64,000 nt of DNA from Ohtaekwangia sp. (GCA_021155195.1 JAJNPV010000042.1:620001-684000), one strand, 5' to 3'. Positions 1-11,351 are shown, counted from the stretch's first letter. Program-made: numbers and translations. The notes: a model not told the origin generated them from the sequence alone.

Positions 1-2
1 TT

Positions 3-3000
3 TTTGGAGACTTAGCGAATGGCGTTCTTTCTATTAATCAAACCTTATCAAACACATCGGGTGTAAATGCTTCAGTTACATATCGGATAACTCCAATAGG
101 ACCGGGCCCAGATAATTGTCCGGGTACTCCTCAAAACTTTACAGTGACCGTAAATCCTCAGCCGGTCATATTACCGGGGCAGTCCAAAACAATCTGTAGT
201 GCAAATTCGGTTGCCAAGGAAATTCTTTTGACACCTGCTAACCTTCCTGCTGGAACACTTTTCAATTGGCCAGATCCTGATGGTGCTGGTCCTGCATCGG
301 GAGGGGTAAATATTCCTATGGGTGTTGCTGGAACCATTCACATTAATGATGTTTTGGTTAATTTAACTAATGCTCCTATCGTTGTCAATTATGTCATTAC
401 TCCAACCAGTGGAGCTTCTTGTTTAGGAACGCCTGAGACAATCGCAATAACCATTAATCCTCAACCTGTTGGTGCTGCCGATAACACACCAATAGTATGC
501 AGTGGATTGGCCGTAGGATATGATCTTGAAAGCAATATCGCAACACTTGGAAATAACTTGATTGCAGGAAATACCTACAATTGGGTCGCAACGGCAAATG
601 GAAATGTGACTGGCGAAAGCACGTCAAACCAATCTGGTAAAATCATAACTGATGTACTTAGAAACTTTACTAATTCAGACCAGGTAGTACGTTATACGGC
701 TACGCCCACCAGCGGTGCAGGATGTAATGGTGTATTCTTTGTCATTGATGTCACGGTAAGACCAGAACCCCGTGGATTTAATGATGCGAGTCCATTAATC
801 TGCAGTGATGGAAATGTTAATTATGATCTGTCAGCCAATATCGCAAACACAGGAGCAGGAGGAAATAATCTTACGGCTGGAACAACCTATAGTTGGATTG
901 CCGCATCAAATACAAATGTTACGGGTGAGAGCACTGCCGCGCAATCTGGTTCAATCATTACTGATGTAATTAATAACATTACTAACAGCAGTCAAGTAGT
1001 AGTTTATACGGTAACACCAACCAGTTCTTTAGGATGCGCAGGCTCACCATTTACAGTATCGGTAACTGTAAGACCAGAGCCCAAAGGCTTTAATGACGCA
1101 AGCCCAATTATATGCAGTGATGCAGCCGTTGGTTATAACATCCAATCTAATATTCTTAATACGGGATTAGGGGGTAACGGTTTAATATCAGGAACTACAT
1201 ATGCGTGGACAGCGGTTGCAAATCCAAACGTGGCTGGCGAGGGGAATGGCACAGGATCTACTATTACCGATGTTTTGAATAATATAACAAACGTAAATCA
1301 AGTTGTTGATTACACTGTAGTAGCAACAAGCAGTAATGGATGTGTAGGCGATCCGTTTACTGTTTCAGTATCTGTTCGACCTGAGCCACGAGGATTTAAT
1401 GACGCTTCCCCGCTTATTTGCAGCGATGGAACTGTTGGCTACTCATTGAATGCCAACATTGTTAATATAGGAGCAGGGGGTAATAACCTGGTAGCAGGAA
1501 CTACATTTACTTGGATAGCAGCATCAAACGCTAGCGTGAGTGGTGAAAGCACAACCTCTCAATCGGGAGCCACCATTACCGATGTTTTGAACAATGTTAC
1601 GAATGCTAATCAGATTGTTGTGTATACGATTACACCAACCAGTGTTAGTGGTTGCGTTGGTGATCCATTCACAGTTTCAGTAACGGTGCAGCCAGAGCCA
1701 AGAGGGTATAATGATGCGACACCAATCGTGTGCAGTGATGTTGCACTAGCCTATGATTTGAGTGCAAATGTTGCTAATACGGGTCTGGGTGGAAATAATT
1801 TAATAACTGGAACAACGTATAGTTGGATTGCTACCAGCAACGCAACGATTGGTGGGGAGAGTCTAGTGGCTCAAGCAGGGCCGGTAATTAACGATGTATT
1901 AAATAATGTCACTAATTCAAATCAGATAGTTGTTTACACAGTTACACCTACAAGTGCTGATGGTTGTATAGGTAATCCATTTACGGTTTCAGTTACAGTG
2001 CGTCCTGAGCCAAGAGGATACAATGACAATAGTCCTGTTGCTTGTAGCGATGCTGCTATCAACTATGATCTTGTTAGCAACATCACTAATGTGGGATTAG
2101 GTGGTAATAATCTTGCCATTGGAACAACCTATAGTTGGATTGCTGCTGATAATGGCAACGTTACAGGTGAAAGCATTGTAGCAAAAACAGGAAACACCAT
2201 TAATGATATCGTAAACAATGTAACAAATGCAAATGAGATTGTAGTCTATACAGTAACTCCTACAAGTGCTGATGGTTGTATAGGTAATCCATTTACTGTT
2301 TCAGTTACCATACGACCAGAGCCACGAGGGTTTAATGACACTGCTTTAATTTGTAGTGATATTGCGTCAAATTATAGCCTGAGTGCTAATATTTCAAATA
2401 TCGGATCAGGGGGTAATAATTTAACGGTAGGAACAACTTATAGTTGGGTAGCAGCTAATAACGCGAATGTGACAGGTGAAAGCCTGTTACCTCAAACAGG
2501 CGCAACGATTACTGACATTTTAAATAATATAACCAATTCAAATCAAGGTGTTGTTTATACAATTACACCAACAAGCTCGAATGGTTGTGTAGGAAATCCA
2601 TTTACGGTAACCCTAACGGTGCAGCCTGAACCAAAAGGTTTCAATGATAACACACCAATTATTTGTAGCGATGCGGCTGTCAATTATGACCTCAATTCTA
2701 ACCTAAGTAACACAGGGTCTGGTGGCAATAATTTGATTGCCGGAACTACGTATAGTTGGGTAGCAGCAAGTAATAGCAATGTGGGGGGTGAGAGTACAGC
2801 ACCACAAGCAGGTTCTACAATCACAGATGTCCTTTCAAATAACACGAATGGAAATGAAGTTGTCGTTTACTCAGTTACTCCTACTAGCGCTGATGGTTGC
2901 GTGGGTAATGTATTTACGGTTTCAGTAAATGTTCGCCCTGAGCCAAAAGGCTTTGATGATAATACACCTATCGTATGTAGTGACGTTTCAGTAAATTATA

Positions 3001-6000
3001 ATTTGGTAGCTAACATCACCAACACTGCATCGGGTGGCAACAACCTGGCAGTAGGTACAACCTACAGTTGGATAGCAGCAGATAATATTAACGTGACAGG
3101 AGAAAGTCTGGTATCAAAATCGGGAAGTGTTATTAACGATGTGGTGAATAACGTTACAAACGGCCCGGAAATAGTTGTTTACACTGTTACCCCTACAAGT
3201 GTAAATGGTTGTATTGGTGATCCATTTATAGTTTCTGTAACTATTCGTCCTGAGCCAAAAGGATTTAATGATGCAACACCAGTCATTTGTAGTGACACGG
3301 CTCTTGGTTATGACCTAGTGGCTAATGTTGCTAACACAGGTGCTGGTGGTAATAATCTTACAGTTGGAACTACCTATAGCTGGATTGCAGCCACAAATGC
3401 TTCGGTGGGTGGAGAAAGTACTACTGCGCAAGCTGGGTCAACGATTACTGATGTTTTAACTAATATTACTAATGCTGATCAGATTGTTATCTATACAGTT
3501 ACTCCAACAAGTGCAGATGGTTGTATCGGAAATCAATTCACAGTGTCTGTCCGTGTTCGACCTGAACCAAAAGGATTTAACGATGCATCTCCGGTTATCT
3601 GTAGTGATGCGCTGGTTAATTATGATCTTAGCGCTAATATAGCCAATACAGGTCTTGGTGGTAATAATTTAATTACAGGCACTACTTATAGTTGGGTGGC
3701 CGCAAACAACGCTAATGTAACGGGTGAAAGTACAGCATCTCAATCAGGTGCAATTATTACAGATGTACTGAACAATATTACGAACTCAAATCAGATTGTT
3801 GTCTATACGGTCACACCTACTAGTGCCGATGGTTGCTTGGGCAAGATATTTACAGTGTCAATAACAGTTAGGCCAGAACCTAAAGGTTTTGACGACAATA
3901 GTCCGATTCGTTGTAGCGATGTGATAATCAACTACGATCTGGTTGCTAACATTTCGAATATTGGCCTTGGGGGTAATAGCTTAATTACAGGAACCACGTA
4001 CAGTTGGATTGCTGCTGATAATTTAAACGTAACGGGAGAGAGTTCAATTACCCCAGGAACTTCATCAAGTATAACTGACGTCATTAACAATGTTACTAAC
4101 GCAGATCAGGTAGTTGTTTATACAGTAACACCAACAAGTTCAAATGGATGTGTAGGTGATCCTTTTATTGTTTCTGTTACCATCCGCCCTGAGCCAAAAG
4201 GATTTAATGATGCAACCCCGGTTACTTGTAGCGATGTAGCATTCAACTATGACTTAACGGCAAATATTTCCAACATGGGTGCAGGAGGTAACAACTTAGT
4301 GGCTGGTACAACTTATAGCTGGGTTGCAGCACCTAACGCTTTTGTAACAGGCGAGGGCAGTGGAACATCATCTATTATTAATGATGTAATTAACAACGTA
4401 ACAACCTCCAATCAGACTGTAGTGTATACAGTTACACCTACAAGTGGTAATGGGTGTATTGGTAATCCGTTTACGGTTTCTGTTACTATTCAAGCTGAGC
4501 CCCGTGGATTTAATGATAATACACCAGTAATCTGTAGCGATGCAAGTGTTGCATATAATTTAAGTGCAAATGTTGCAAATACGGTATCAGGAGGTAATAA
4601 CTTGGTTGTTGGTACAACTTATAGTTGGGTTGCGGCAAACAATGCCAATGTAAGCGGAGAAAGCACAGTAGCTCAAGCAGGGGCAACAATAAATGATGTA
4701 CTTAACAATATCACGAACGTAAACCAAGTGGTTGTTTATACGGTTACTCCAACAAGCTCATTGGGTTGTGATGGTAATCCATTCATAGTTTCGGTTACAG
4801 TAAGGCCTGAGCCAAGAGGATTTGATGATACCAAAACAATTTGTAGCGATGCCAATGTTAACTATGACCTTACGGCTAATATTGGAAATACAGGCTCAGG
4901 GGGAAATAACTTATTAATTGGAACTACCTATAGTTGGATTGCGGTTGACAATCCAAACGTTTCGGGCGAAACTTCTGTAACCCCAGGTACATCTATTACA
5001 ATTACCGATGTGCTAAATAATATTACAAATGTTGATCAGATTGTAGTTTACACAGTAACGGCAACAAGCAATAATGGATGTGCGGGTGATCCATTTACTG
5101 TTTCTATTACAGTGAGACCAGAACCACGAGGGTTTAATGATAACTCAACCTTTATTTGTAGCGATGGAACTGTAGGATATTCATTGCTATCCAACATTGC
5201 TGATACGGGTAATGGAGGTAACAACCTCATTGCAGGTACTACCTATAGTTGGGTGGCAGCTGTAAATGGAAGCGTAAGTGGTGAGAGTACTGTTGCCGTG
5301 GCAGGAGGAACCATTACTGATGTATTGAATAACATTACTAATCTCGATCAAGTAGTTGTTTATACAGTTGTGCCTACAAGTTCTCAAGGATGCGTTGGAG
5401 ATCCGTTTACGGTCTCTGTTACCGTGCGACCTGAACCAAAAGGATTTAATGATAACTCGCCAATCATTTGCAGTAAGGGGAATGTTAATTATGATTTAAC
5501 TACCAATATTTCTAATACCGGATCAGGTGGCAATAATTTAGTTACAGGAACAACGTATAGTTGGCTTGCGATCGATAATCCATCTGTTACAGGGGAAACA
5601 CTGGTAGCTACAAACACTTCATTAGTAAATGACGTTTTAGTTAATGTAACAGGCTCAAATCAGGTTATAGTGTACACAGTTACGCCTACAAGTGCCAATG
5701 GTTGTGTAGGTGATCCATTTACGGTGTCTATTACGGTAAGGCCAGAACCTATTGGTTTAGCGGATGCCGATGCGGTGTGCAGTGATGAGCAGATAAATTA
5801 TAATATTCAAACTCGTAATATTAATTTGTTAGGTAACTCCGTTGCCAGTCAATTTACTTACACCGTAGTTTCCTCGGATCCGGGTAATGTATCAGCAGCT
5901 GGCAAAAACAGACTTGTTGCAAGTAATGCTGCGATTACTGACACCTATACTAATACAACCAGTGCCGATGTTACACTTACGTATTCAATTACTCCATTGA

Positions 6001-9000
6001 GTACAACGGGTAACTGTGTAGGCACACCTTTCGATGTAGTCTTTACAATACACCCTGAGCCACTTGGAGTTAATACATTGGCGCAGCGTTGCAGTGACGA
6101 CCCGGTTAATTTTGATTTGCAGACTATTATTAATGCTGGAACAGGAAACAGTGTGCCGAGCAAGTTCAGGTATTCCATTACATCAAATAATCCACTAGCA
6201 ATTGCTCCCGGACCTAATCGTAACGTTGCAACAACAGCTGCTATATCGGATGTGTATACAAACACGACCAATTCAGATGTGGAAATTACATATACAGTAA
6301 CTCCGGTTAGCTTGGCAGATGACTGTGAAGGTTCTGTGTTTACCCTTAAAGTAACAATACATCCTGAACCTGTTGGAGCAAATGTGGTTGATCCTGTTTG
6401 TAGCACAGTACTGAATTATAATATCCAAACACAAAATATTAATGCCTTAGGGAATGGAGTTCCTAGTGTGTTTACTTATACAGTAACGTCCACCGATGCA
6501 GTAAATGTACCGCCAGCCCCAGATCGAGTAGTGGCAGACAACTTACCCATAACCGATTCTTATACAAACTCTACAGGTGTAGATGTAACTGTAACGTATA
6601 CAATTACTCCATTCAGTTCAGCAAACAACTGCATAGGAACTCCATTTACGTATGCTGTAACAATTAGTTCTAAACCTGTAGGTGCCGATGTTACCAAGCC
6701 TGATGTTTGCTCTGATGTTGCGTTTAATTTTAATCCACAAAATGATATTACCAATGGCGTTATTGCGACATTCACCTGGACTGCTTCTTATCAGCCAGGG
6801 CTTACAGTAAGTGGTGCTGCACCTCCAGCATCAGGAACAGGCGCAATAACAGGTACCCTTACCAATACAGGAAATTCTGTTTTAAATGCAACCTATACAG
6901 TAACACCAACAGCAGGTACATGCGTGGGTAATCCTTTTGTAATTACGGTACCAATCCAACCGGAACCAGTAGTGGCAACGACCTTGAACGCGATTGTTTG
7001 TAGCCGTGCCATTTATAATAAATTGCTTGATACAAATGGCGTTTCGATTGGAGCATCTAATTATGATGTTTCTGCAGTTGTAGATGCTGGTTTAACTGGA
7101 GTTCCTACCACAGGCTTAGGTTTGGCAGCTAATGCATTGGTGAATGATGCTTTCCAAAACGTTGGATCAATACCTTTGAAAGTTACCTACACAATCACAC
7201 CACATGGCACGAACGGATGCGTAGGTGATCCAAAAATTGTTGAACTCACTATTAATCCGGAACCTGTTGTAAACCCTGCTCTTGATAATACAGTGTGCAG
7301 TCGTGAAATCTCGGGAATCATTTTGAGTACGAATGGTATTTCCGTTGCGGCTAATTCTTATCGCTTAATTGGAGTTGTGGTTCCCGGAACGGCAACTGCA
7401 GATCCATTAAATACAGTACCAGGTACAACGGGTAATATCAATTTGATTCGCAACGATAAATTTGTCAACAACACTTCTGCACCTGTTGTAATTGTATACG
7501 AAGTAATAGGCATTAGCCCTGCTCTCTGTGAGGGTCAATCAGGATTTATCAGCCTTACTGTGAACCCAGAACCTATTATGGGACCTGGTACTGCTAATTT
7601 ATGTAGTGATGTCGCTTCAGGAATTATTGTGGGCCCAATTGTAGGTTCAACAACGATTACGCAGTATGAATTAAAGAACATTGTAAAGGCACCTGCACTG
7701 GTTGCCGGTGGAAGTAATGCCGGGTTAGGCACATACGCAGCTAACTTGGCTGGAGGACAATCTGATTTCTTATCGAACGACACATTTACAAACACAACCA
7801 ATGGACCTCTTGTAGTTACATATACTGTTGTGCCTATTGCCAGTGGATGTAGAGGTCAGGATCAAACTGTTACGTTTACCGTAAATCCGGCACCTGCTGT
7901 TGATGATAATTTGAACAGAACAGTATGCTCGGATGATACTGCAGGAATTGTATTTGCAACGGAAACTTCACCGCCAAGTACGGCTGCGGCTTCTTACAAT
8001 ATCACAGCCATTGCTGTTCAGGCTGGTTTAATTCGCACAGCAGGCAATGCAGTGTTTCCCCGCAATGCAGTAACAGCAAATGATATTCAGGCTGATCAAT
8101 TCAGAAATCCAACGAATGATCCACTAACGGTTACGTATAGTGTGCAAGCAGTTTCTGGCTCCGCATGTTTAGGGCCTGTAAGAAATATTATACTTACCGT
8201 AGAACCTCAAGTGATTGCAGCACCAATCAATAATGCACCAAGTATTTGTAGTACAGATCAAACAGACATTGATCTTATTTCACCAACGAATCCAACATCT
8301 GGTGTAATTACCTTTAATTATACAGCAGTGTCTTCAGTAGGTGGGTTGATCAGTGGGTTTGTTCCTTCTTTGAATAGTTTGCCAGAGAATTATAAAATTA
8401 CGGACGCATTGGTAAACAATTCAGATAATCCAGCAACCGTAACATACACGATCACAGCGAATGCCAATGGAGCTAAAAATGGAGCAGGCTGTTCAAGCAT
8501 TGCGCCAGCAGCTACTGTTGTTGTTACTGTTGATCCAAAGCCAAAATTAGTAGCCACACCAACCATTCAAACGGTGTGTGAAGGGGTAGCAACCAATGTA
8601 ACTCTCAACAGCAATACAGTTCCATCCGGTGGAGGAAATATTCGCTTTGAATTATTAAGCGCAGCAGCAACAGGTGGTGTAACCGGTATGTCTGCAGTTG
8701 GTACATTATTTACACCAGGCTCAGCCTTAGCAGATGTGTTAAACAATCCAACTGTAACAGCACAAACAGTTACCTATACGTTGCAACCTAAAGTAATTGG
8801 TGGCTTAGGTTGTGTTGGTGATAATGTTGTGATTACGGTAACAGTCAATCCATTGCCCACTGTAGTTGCAAGTGCACAGCCAGATATATGTAGTGGTGAT
8901 TTTGTTAATATTACACTTACACCGGATGTTGCCAATACAGTAGCGGTTTGGACAGTTTCAGCACCCGCCACAATCGCTGGCGCAAGTAATGGTGCGGGTA

Positions 9001-11351
9001 ATCTTATATTCCAAACCTTGTTTAATAATGGAAACATTCCTGAGACTGTTAATTACACAGTGACACCAAGGGTTAATGGATGCAACGGAACGCCAATTGT
9101 AATTGGAGTAGTGGTTAATCCTAAGCCTAAATTTGTAGGTCTGCCTACTACAGTTACTGTTTGCCATGGCAACACATTGAATGTTCCTCTTAATAGCACG
9201 GTTGCCGGAACAACTTTTGATTGGGTGGTGGATGATCCGAGTGGGTTAGGTGTGCCAGCCACAGGATCAGGGAACGTTATTAATCAGCCATTGACCAATA
9301 CAACAGGTTCGCAAGCTAGCTTAACATATACGATAACACCTACAGGGCCAGGTTCTTGCCCGGGCGATCAAAAGATTATGATTGTTACGGTTGCACCACA
9401 AATCAACAGTCAGTTTGTAAATTCAAGCTCAAGTATTTGTAAAGGAAGTTCTGAGTTCTTAATCATACAACTTGATGGTCAGGCACCTTTCCAGATGGTT
9501 TACAACGATGGTACTTCAGATATTACGGTGAATAATGCCGGAAACTTTAAAGTGATTCAAGTAACGCCAACTGTAACAACAACGTATACATTGGTTTCTG
9601 TGAAGGATGCGTTGAATTGTACATTCACCCCTGCAGGACAGTCGGTAACAGTAACGGTGGGAGAAACAGATGCAAACTTCAGTATCGTTGGACCAGCGTC
9701 TTCCTGCGGTCCGTATAATGCGACCTTCCAATTTAATCAGGTGGCTGGTACAGAATATACCTGGCAATGGTTTGATGGTTCACCGGATGATGTATTCCTG
9801 GCTGCTACAACGGTTCCTAACAATACAATCTCACATATATTCTCAAATCCGAACCCAAATGCGGCAATTACTTATAAAGTCACGTTGAGAACTCAATTGC
9901 CAGCACCTTTCCCAGGATGCTTTAAAGCGACCACTAAAAACGTTACCATTTTCCCTTCCATTATTACGAATGCGTTTCCGGATCGTTCCGAAATATGCAG
10001 TGGAGAGAACGTTCAATTCTTCAATCAGAGTTTTGGTGCCACTTCACATCGTTGGTTCTATCGGGTGCAGGGTACCGCTACTGAGATAGATATAAGAACC
10101 ACACCAACGGTTAATTACAACTTGGTAAACACGTCCACCACGAATCCGATTATATATGAAGTGGTATATCAAGCAAATAATGGAAATTGTCCGGCAGCAG
10201 ATGTCGTGATACCAATCACTGTGTATCGTGCAATTACTGCAGGCTTTAATGAAGGAACCATACCACCATTTATTGGTGGTAATTCAACAGTTACATTTAC
10301 AAATACCTCGGTGCCAATTGATGCTACTCAGTTCAGATACGAATGGACATTTGGTTTAAATTCAACACCATCAACCGGACTTGGTGCAGGACCATTCTCG
10401 GTTAACTATAGTACACCAGGTGTAAGAGATGTTTCTTTGAAGGTGATTAACATCGCAGCTGAAACTGCCGGCTTAGGGTGCGAGAGCTCATTTAGCAAGA
10501 CTATTAACATTCCATTGTTACCGCTGGTGGCCGCATTCAAAGCGGATCCGCAAAGAGCCTGTTTCCCTTCAGACTTTACGATAACAGAAAACACTTCGAC
10601 CGGAGATATTATGGAGTGGCGTGTGGTAGACAGCAATGGCCGTGTATCAGCAACTTCAAATGCGGTGCTCCCAATATTCAGAATTACTAACCCCGGAAGT
10701 TATTCAATATTCCTTACTACCTCTAGTTCGTTAACGGGACAGGTTGCCAATACGCAACAAAGTGGCTTTGAGGTTTTTGATAATCCAGTGGCATCGTTTG
10801 ACCTGCGTCCAACAGTTGTATTTGTGCCTGATACCGAGTTAACTACTTTTAACTTTAGTACAGGTGCAACTGATTACGATTGGGATTTTGGTGACGGGGG
10901 TACTTCCTTTGATGTTGAACCAAAATACATCTACAAAGTGGAAGGCGTTTACGATGTTCGTTTGATTGCCCGCAATGATCATGGTCAAGGATTGGTGTGT
11001 ACAGACACCCTTATCAGAAAAGTAACTGCCAAACAAGGTGGCGTATCAAAGGTGCCTAACGCCTTCACGCCAAATCCTAATGGACCAACCAATCCAACAA
11101 CACCAAATGGAAGTGGAACATTTAATGACGTGTTCTTACCAATTGTTAAAGGAGCTGAAGAATTTAATATGCAGATTTTTGATAGATGGGGTAATTTGAT
11201 TTTTGAAAGTAACAACGCCAATGTTGGGTGGAATGGTTATGACAAGAATGGAAGATTGCTGCCAGCCGGTGTGTTTGTTTATAAATTAACCATCCGGTTG
11301 TCGGATGGGCAGCGGTCTACTCAGATTGGGGATGTAACCATGATTCGATAA
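3..11351 (+). CDS. Giant SprB-like surface adhesin with PKD-like repeats and a T9SS type B C-terminal domain (5' partial)
   Basis: The reading frame is open from base 3, so the start codon and signal peptide lie upstream of the window; about 3782 residues are visible. The protein is a chain of PKD-like/Ig-like beta domains. Sixteen closely related units of about 104 residues run from 762 to 5741, each beginning with a PEP(R/K)GFND-like motif, followed by more divergent units, about 30 in all. Most units carry one Cys in an ICSD-type motif near the start and one in a GC(V/I)G motif near the end, so one disulfide per domain is plausible. A canonical PKD domain (motif WDFGDGG) precedes the last 85 residues, which match the gliding-motility-associated (type B) T9SS sorting domain: VPNAFTPN, then FDRWGNLIFES, then GVFVYKL. 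By analogy with SprB of Flavobacterium johnsoniae it should be exported through T9SS and displayed on the surface. The stop codon abuts the SprF-like gene at 11352, as sprB-sprF would suggest. A role in gliding, as opposed to attachment, is inference. Confidence 0.93.
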   Translation, partial: FGDLANGVLSINQTLSNTSGVNASVTYRITPIGPGPDNCPGTPQNFTVTVNPQPVILPGQSKTICSANSVAKEILLTPANLPAGTLFNWPDPDGAGPASGGVNIPMGVAGTIHINDVLVNLTNAPIVVNYVITPTSGASCLGTPETIAITINPQPVGAADNTPIVCSGLAVGYDLESNIATLGNNLIAGNTYNWVATANGNVTGESTSNQSGKIITDVLRNFTNSDQVVRYTATPTSGAGCNGVFFVIDVTVRPEPRGFNDASPLICSDGNVNYDLSANIANTGAGGNNLTAGTTYSWIAASNTNVTGESTAAQSGSIITDVINNITNSSQVVVYTVTPTSSLGCAGSPFTVSVTVRPEPKGFNDASPIICSDAAVGYNIQSNILNTGLGGNGLISGTTYAWTAVANPNVAGEGNGTGSTITDVLNNITNVNQVVDYTVVATSSNGCVGDPFTVSVSVRPEPRGFNDASPLICSDGTVGYSLNANIVNIGAGGNNLVAGTTFTWIAASNASVSGESTTSQSGATITDVLNNVTNANQIVVYTITPTSVSGCVGDPFTVSVTVQPEPRGYNDATPIVCSDVALAYDLSANVANTGLGGNNLITGTTYSWIATSNATIGGESLVAQAGPVINDVLNNVTNSNQIVVYTVTPTSADGCIGNPFTVSVTVRPEPRGYNDNSPVACSDAAINYDLVSNITNVGLGGNNLAIGTTYSWIAADNGNVTGESIVAKTGNTINDIVNNVTNANEIVVYTVTPTSADGCIGNPFTVSVTIRPEPRGFNDTALICSDIASNYSLSANISNIGSGGNNLTVGTTYSWVAANNANVTGESLLPQTGATITDILNNITNSNQGVVYTITPTSSNGCVGNPFTVTLTVQPEPKGFNDNTPIICSDAAVNYDLNSNLSNTGSGGNNLIAGTTYSWVAASNSNVGGESTAPQAGSTITDVLSNNTNGNEVVVYSVTPTSADGCVGNVFTVSVNVRPEPKGFDDNTPIVCSDVSVNYNLVANITNTASGGNNLAVGTTYSWIAADNINVTGESLVSKSGSVINDVVNNVTNGPEIVVYTVTPTSVNGCIGDPFIVSVTIRPEPKGFNDATPVICSDTALGYDLVANVANTGAGGNNLTVGTTYSWIAATNASVGGESTTAQAGSTITDVLTNITNADQIVIYTVTPTSADGCIGNQFTVSVRVRPEPKGFNDASPVICSDALVNYDLSANIANTGLGGNNLITGTTYSWVAANNANVTGESTASQSGAIITDVLNNITNSNQIVVYTVTPTSADGCLGKIFTVSITVRPEPKGFDDNSPIRCSDVIINYDLVANISNIGLGGNSLITGTTYSWIAADNLNVTGESSITPGTSSSITDVINNVTNADQVVVYTVTPTSSNGCVGDPFIVSVTIRPEPKGFNDATPVTCSDVAFNYDLTANISNMGAGGNNLVAGTTYSWVAAPNAFVTGEGSGTSSIINDVINNVTTSNQTVVYTVTPTSGNGCIGNPFTVSVTIQAEPRGFNDNTPVICSDASVAYNLSANVANTVSGGNNLVVGTTYSWVAANNANVSGESTVAQAGATINDVLNNITNVNQVVVYTVTPTSSLGCDGNPFIVSVTVRPEPRGFDDTKTICSDANVNYDLTANIGNTGSGGNNLLIGTTYSWIAVDNPNVSGETSVTPGTSITITDVLNNITNVDQIVVYTVTATSNNGCAGDPFTVSITVRPEPRGFNDNSTFICSDGTVGYSLLSNIADTGNGGNNLIAGTTYSWVAAVNGSVSGESTVAVAGGTITDVLNNITNLDQVVVYTVVPTSSQGCVGDPFTVSVTVRPEPKGFNDNSPIICSKGNVNYDLTTNISNTGSGGNNLVTGTTYSWLAIDNPSVTGETLVATNTSLVNDVLVNVTGSNQVIVYTVTPTSANGCVGDPFTVSITVRPEPIGLADADAVCSDEQINYNIQTRNINLLGNSVASQFTYTVVSSDPGNVSAAGKNRLVASNAAITDTYTNTTSADVTLTYSITPLSTTGNCVGTPFDVVFTIHPEPLGVNTLAQRCSDDPVNFDLQTIINAGTGNSVPSKFRYSITSNNPLAIAPGPNRNVATTAAISDVYTNTTNSDVEITYTVTPVSLADDCEGSVFTLKVTIHPEPVGANVVDPVCSTVLNYNIQTQNINALGNGVPSVFTYTVTSTDAVNVPPAPDRVVADNLPITDSYTNSTGVDVTVTYTITPFSSANNCIGTPFTYAVTISSKPVGADVTKPDVCSDVAFNFNPQNDITNGVIATFTWTASYQPGLTVSGAAPPASGTGAITGTLTNTGNSVLNATYTVTPTAGTCVGNPFVITVPIQPEPVVATTLNAIVCSRAIYNKLLDTNGVSIGASNYDVSAVVDAGLTGVPTTGLGLAANALVNDAFQNVGSIPLKVTYTITPHGTNGCVGDPKIVELTINPEPVVNPALDNTVCSREISGIILSTNGISVAANSYRLIGVVVPGTATADPLNTVPGTTGNINLIRNDKFVNNTSAPVVIVYEVIGISPALCEGQSGFISLTVNPEPIMGPGTANLCSDVASGIIVGPIVGSTTITQYELKNIVKAPALVAGGSNAGLGTYAANLAGGQSDFLSNDTFTNTTNGPLVVTYTVVPIASGCRGQDQTVTFTVNPAPAVDDNLNRTVCSDDTAGIVFATETSPPSTAAASYNITAIAVQAGLIRTAGNAVFPRNAVTANDIQADQFRNPTNDPLTVTYSVQAVSGSACLGPVRNIILTVEPQVIAAPINNAPSICSTDQTDIDLISPTNPTSGVITFNYTAVSSVGGLISGFVPSLNSLPENYKITDALVNNSDNPATVTYTITANANGAKNGAGCSSIAPAATVVVTVDPKPKLVATPTIQTVCEGVATNVTLNSNTVPSGGGNIRFELLSAAATGGVTGMSAVGTLFTPGSALADVLNNPTVTAQTVTYTLQPKVIGGLGCVGDNVVITVTVNPLPTVVASAQPDICSGDFVNITLTPDVANTVAVWTVSAPATIAGASNGAGNLIFQTLFNNGNIPETVNYTVTPRVNGCNGTPIVIGVVVNPKPKFVGLPTTVTVCHGNTLNVPLNSTVAGTTFDWVVDDPSGLGVPATGSGNVINQPLTNTTGSQASLTYTITPTGPGSCPGDQKIMIVTVAPQINSQFVNSSSSICKGSSEFLIIQLDGQAPFQMVYNDGTSDITVNNAGNFKVIQVTPTVTTTYTLVSVKDALNCTFTPAGQSVTVTVGETDANFSIVGPASSCGPYNATFQFNQVAGTEYTWQWFDGSPDDVFLAATTVPNNTISHIFSNPNPNAAITYKVTLRTQLPAPFPGCFKATTKNVTIFPSIITNAFPDRSEICSGENVQFFNQSFGATSHRWFYRVQGTATEIDIRTTPTVNYNLVNTSTTNPIIYEVVYQANNGNCPAADVVIPITVYRAITAGFNEGTIPPFIGGNSTVTFTNTSVPIDATQFRYEWTFGLNSTPSTGLGAGPFSVNYSTPGVRDVSLKVINIAAETAGLGCESSFSKTINIPLLPLVAAFKADPQRACFPSDFTITENTSTGDIMEWRVVDSNGRVSATSNAVLPIFRITNPGSYSIFLTTSSSLTGQVANTQQSGFEVFDNPVASFDLRPTVVFVPDTELTTFNFSTGATDYDWDFGDGGTSFDVEPKYIYKVEGVYDVRLIARNDHGQGLVCTDTLIRKVTAKQGGVSKVPNAFTPNPNGPTNPTTPNGSGTFNDVFLPIVKGAEEFNMQIFDRWGNLIFESNNANVGWNGYDKNGRLLPAGVFVYKLTIRLSDGQRSTQIGDVTMIR
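762..5741 (+). repeat. Sixteen tandem coding repeats of about 311 bp (PKD-like units)
   Basis: Sixteen consecutive units span 4980 bp, an average of 311 bp or about 104 residues. I counted them by the recurring PEP(R/K)G(F/Y)(N/D)D motif; one unit has AEPRGF instead. Within each unit the order is: the PEP motif, CSD, YDL.ANI.NTG.GGNNL, GTTYSW(I/V)A, V.GES, ITDV.NN(I/V)TN, VVYTVTPTS, then GC.G. Protein similarity is high but synonymous positions vary widely between most units, so the array is mostly old. Some neighbours share long identical DNA runs, for example around 1946-1985 and 2257-2300, which suggests occasional recent conversion or duplication. Confidence 0.93.

Noticed and set aside
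762..5741. CRISPR-like regular repeats
   Set aside because: The repeats are about 311 bp, lie in one reading frame and have no short identical repeats with unique spacers.
5945..6406. Minus-strand open frame of 153 residues under the giant adhesin
   Set aside because: It mirrors the repeat coding sequence. The Val/Thr-rich composition is that of the antisense of Thr/Asn-rich repeats, and no start signal or family motif is present.
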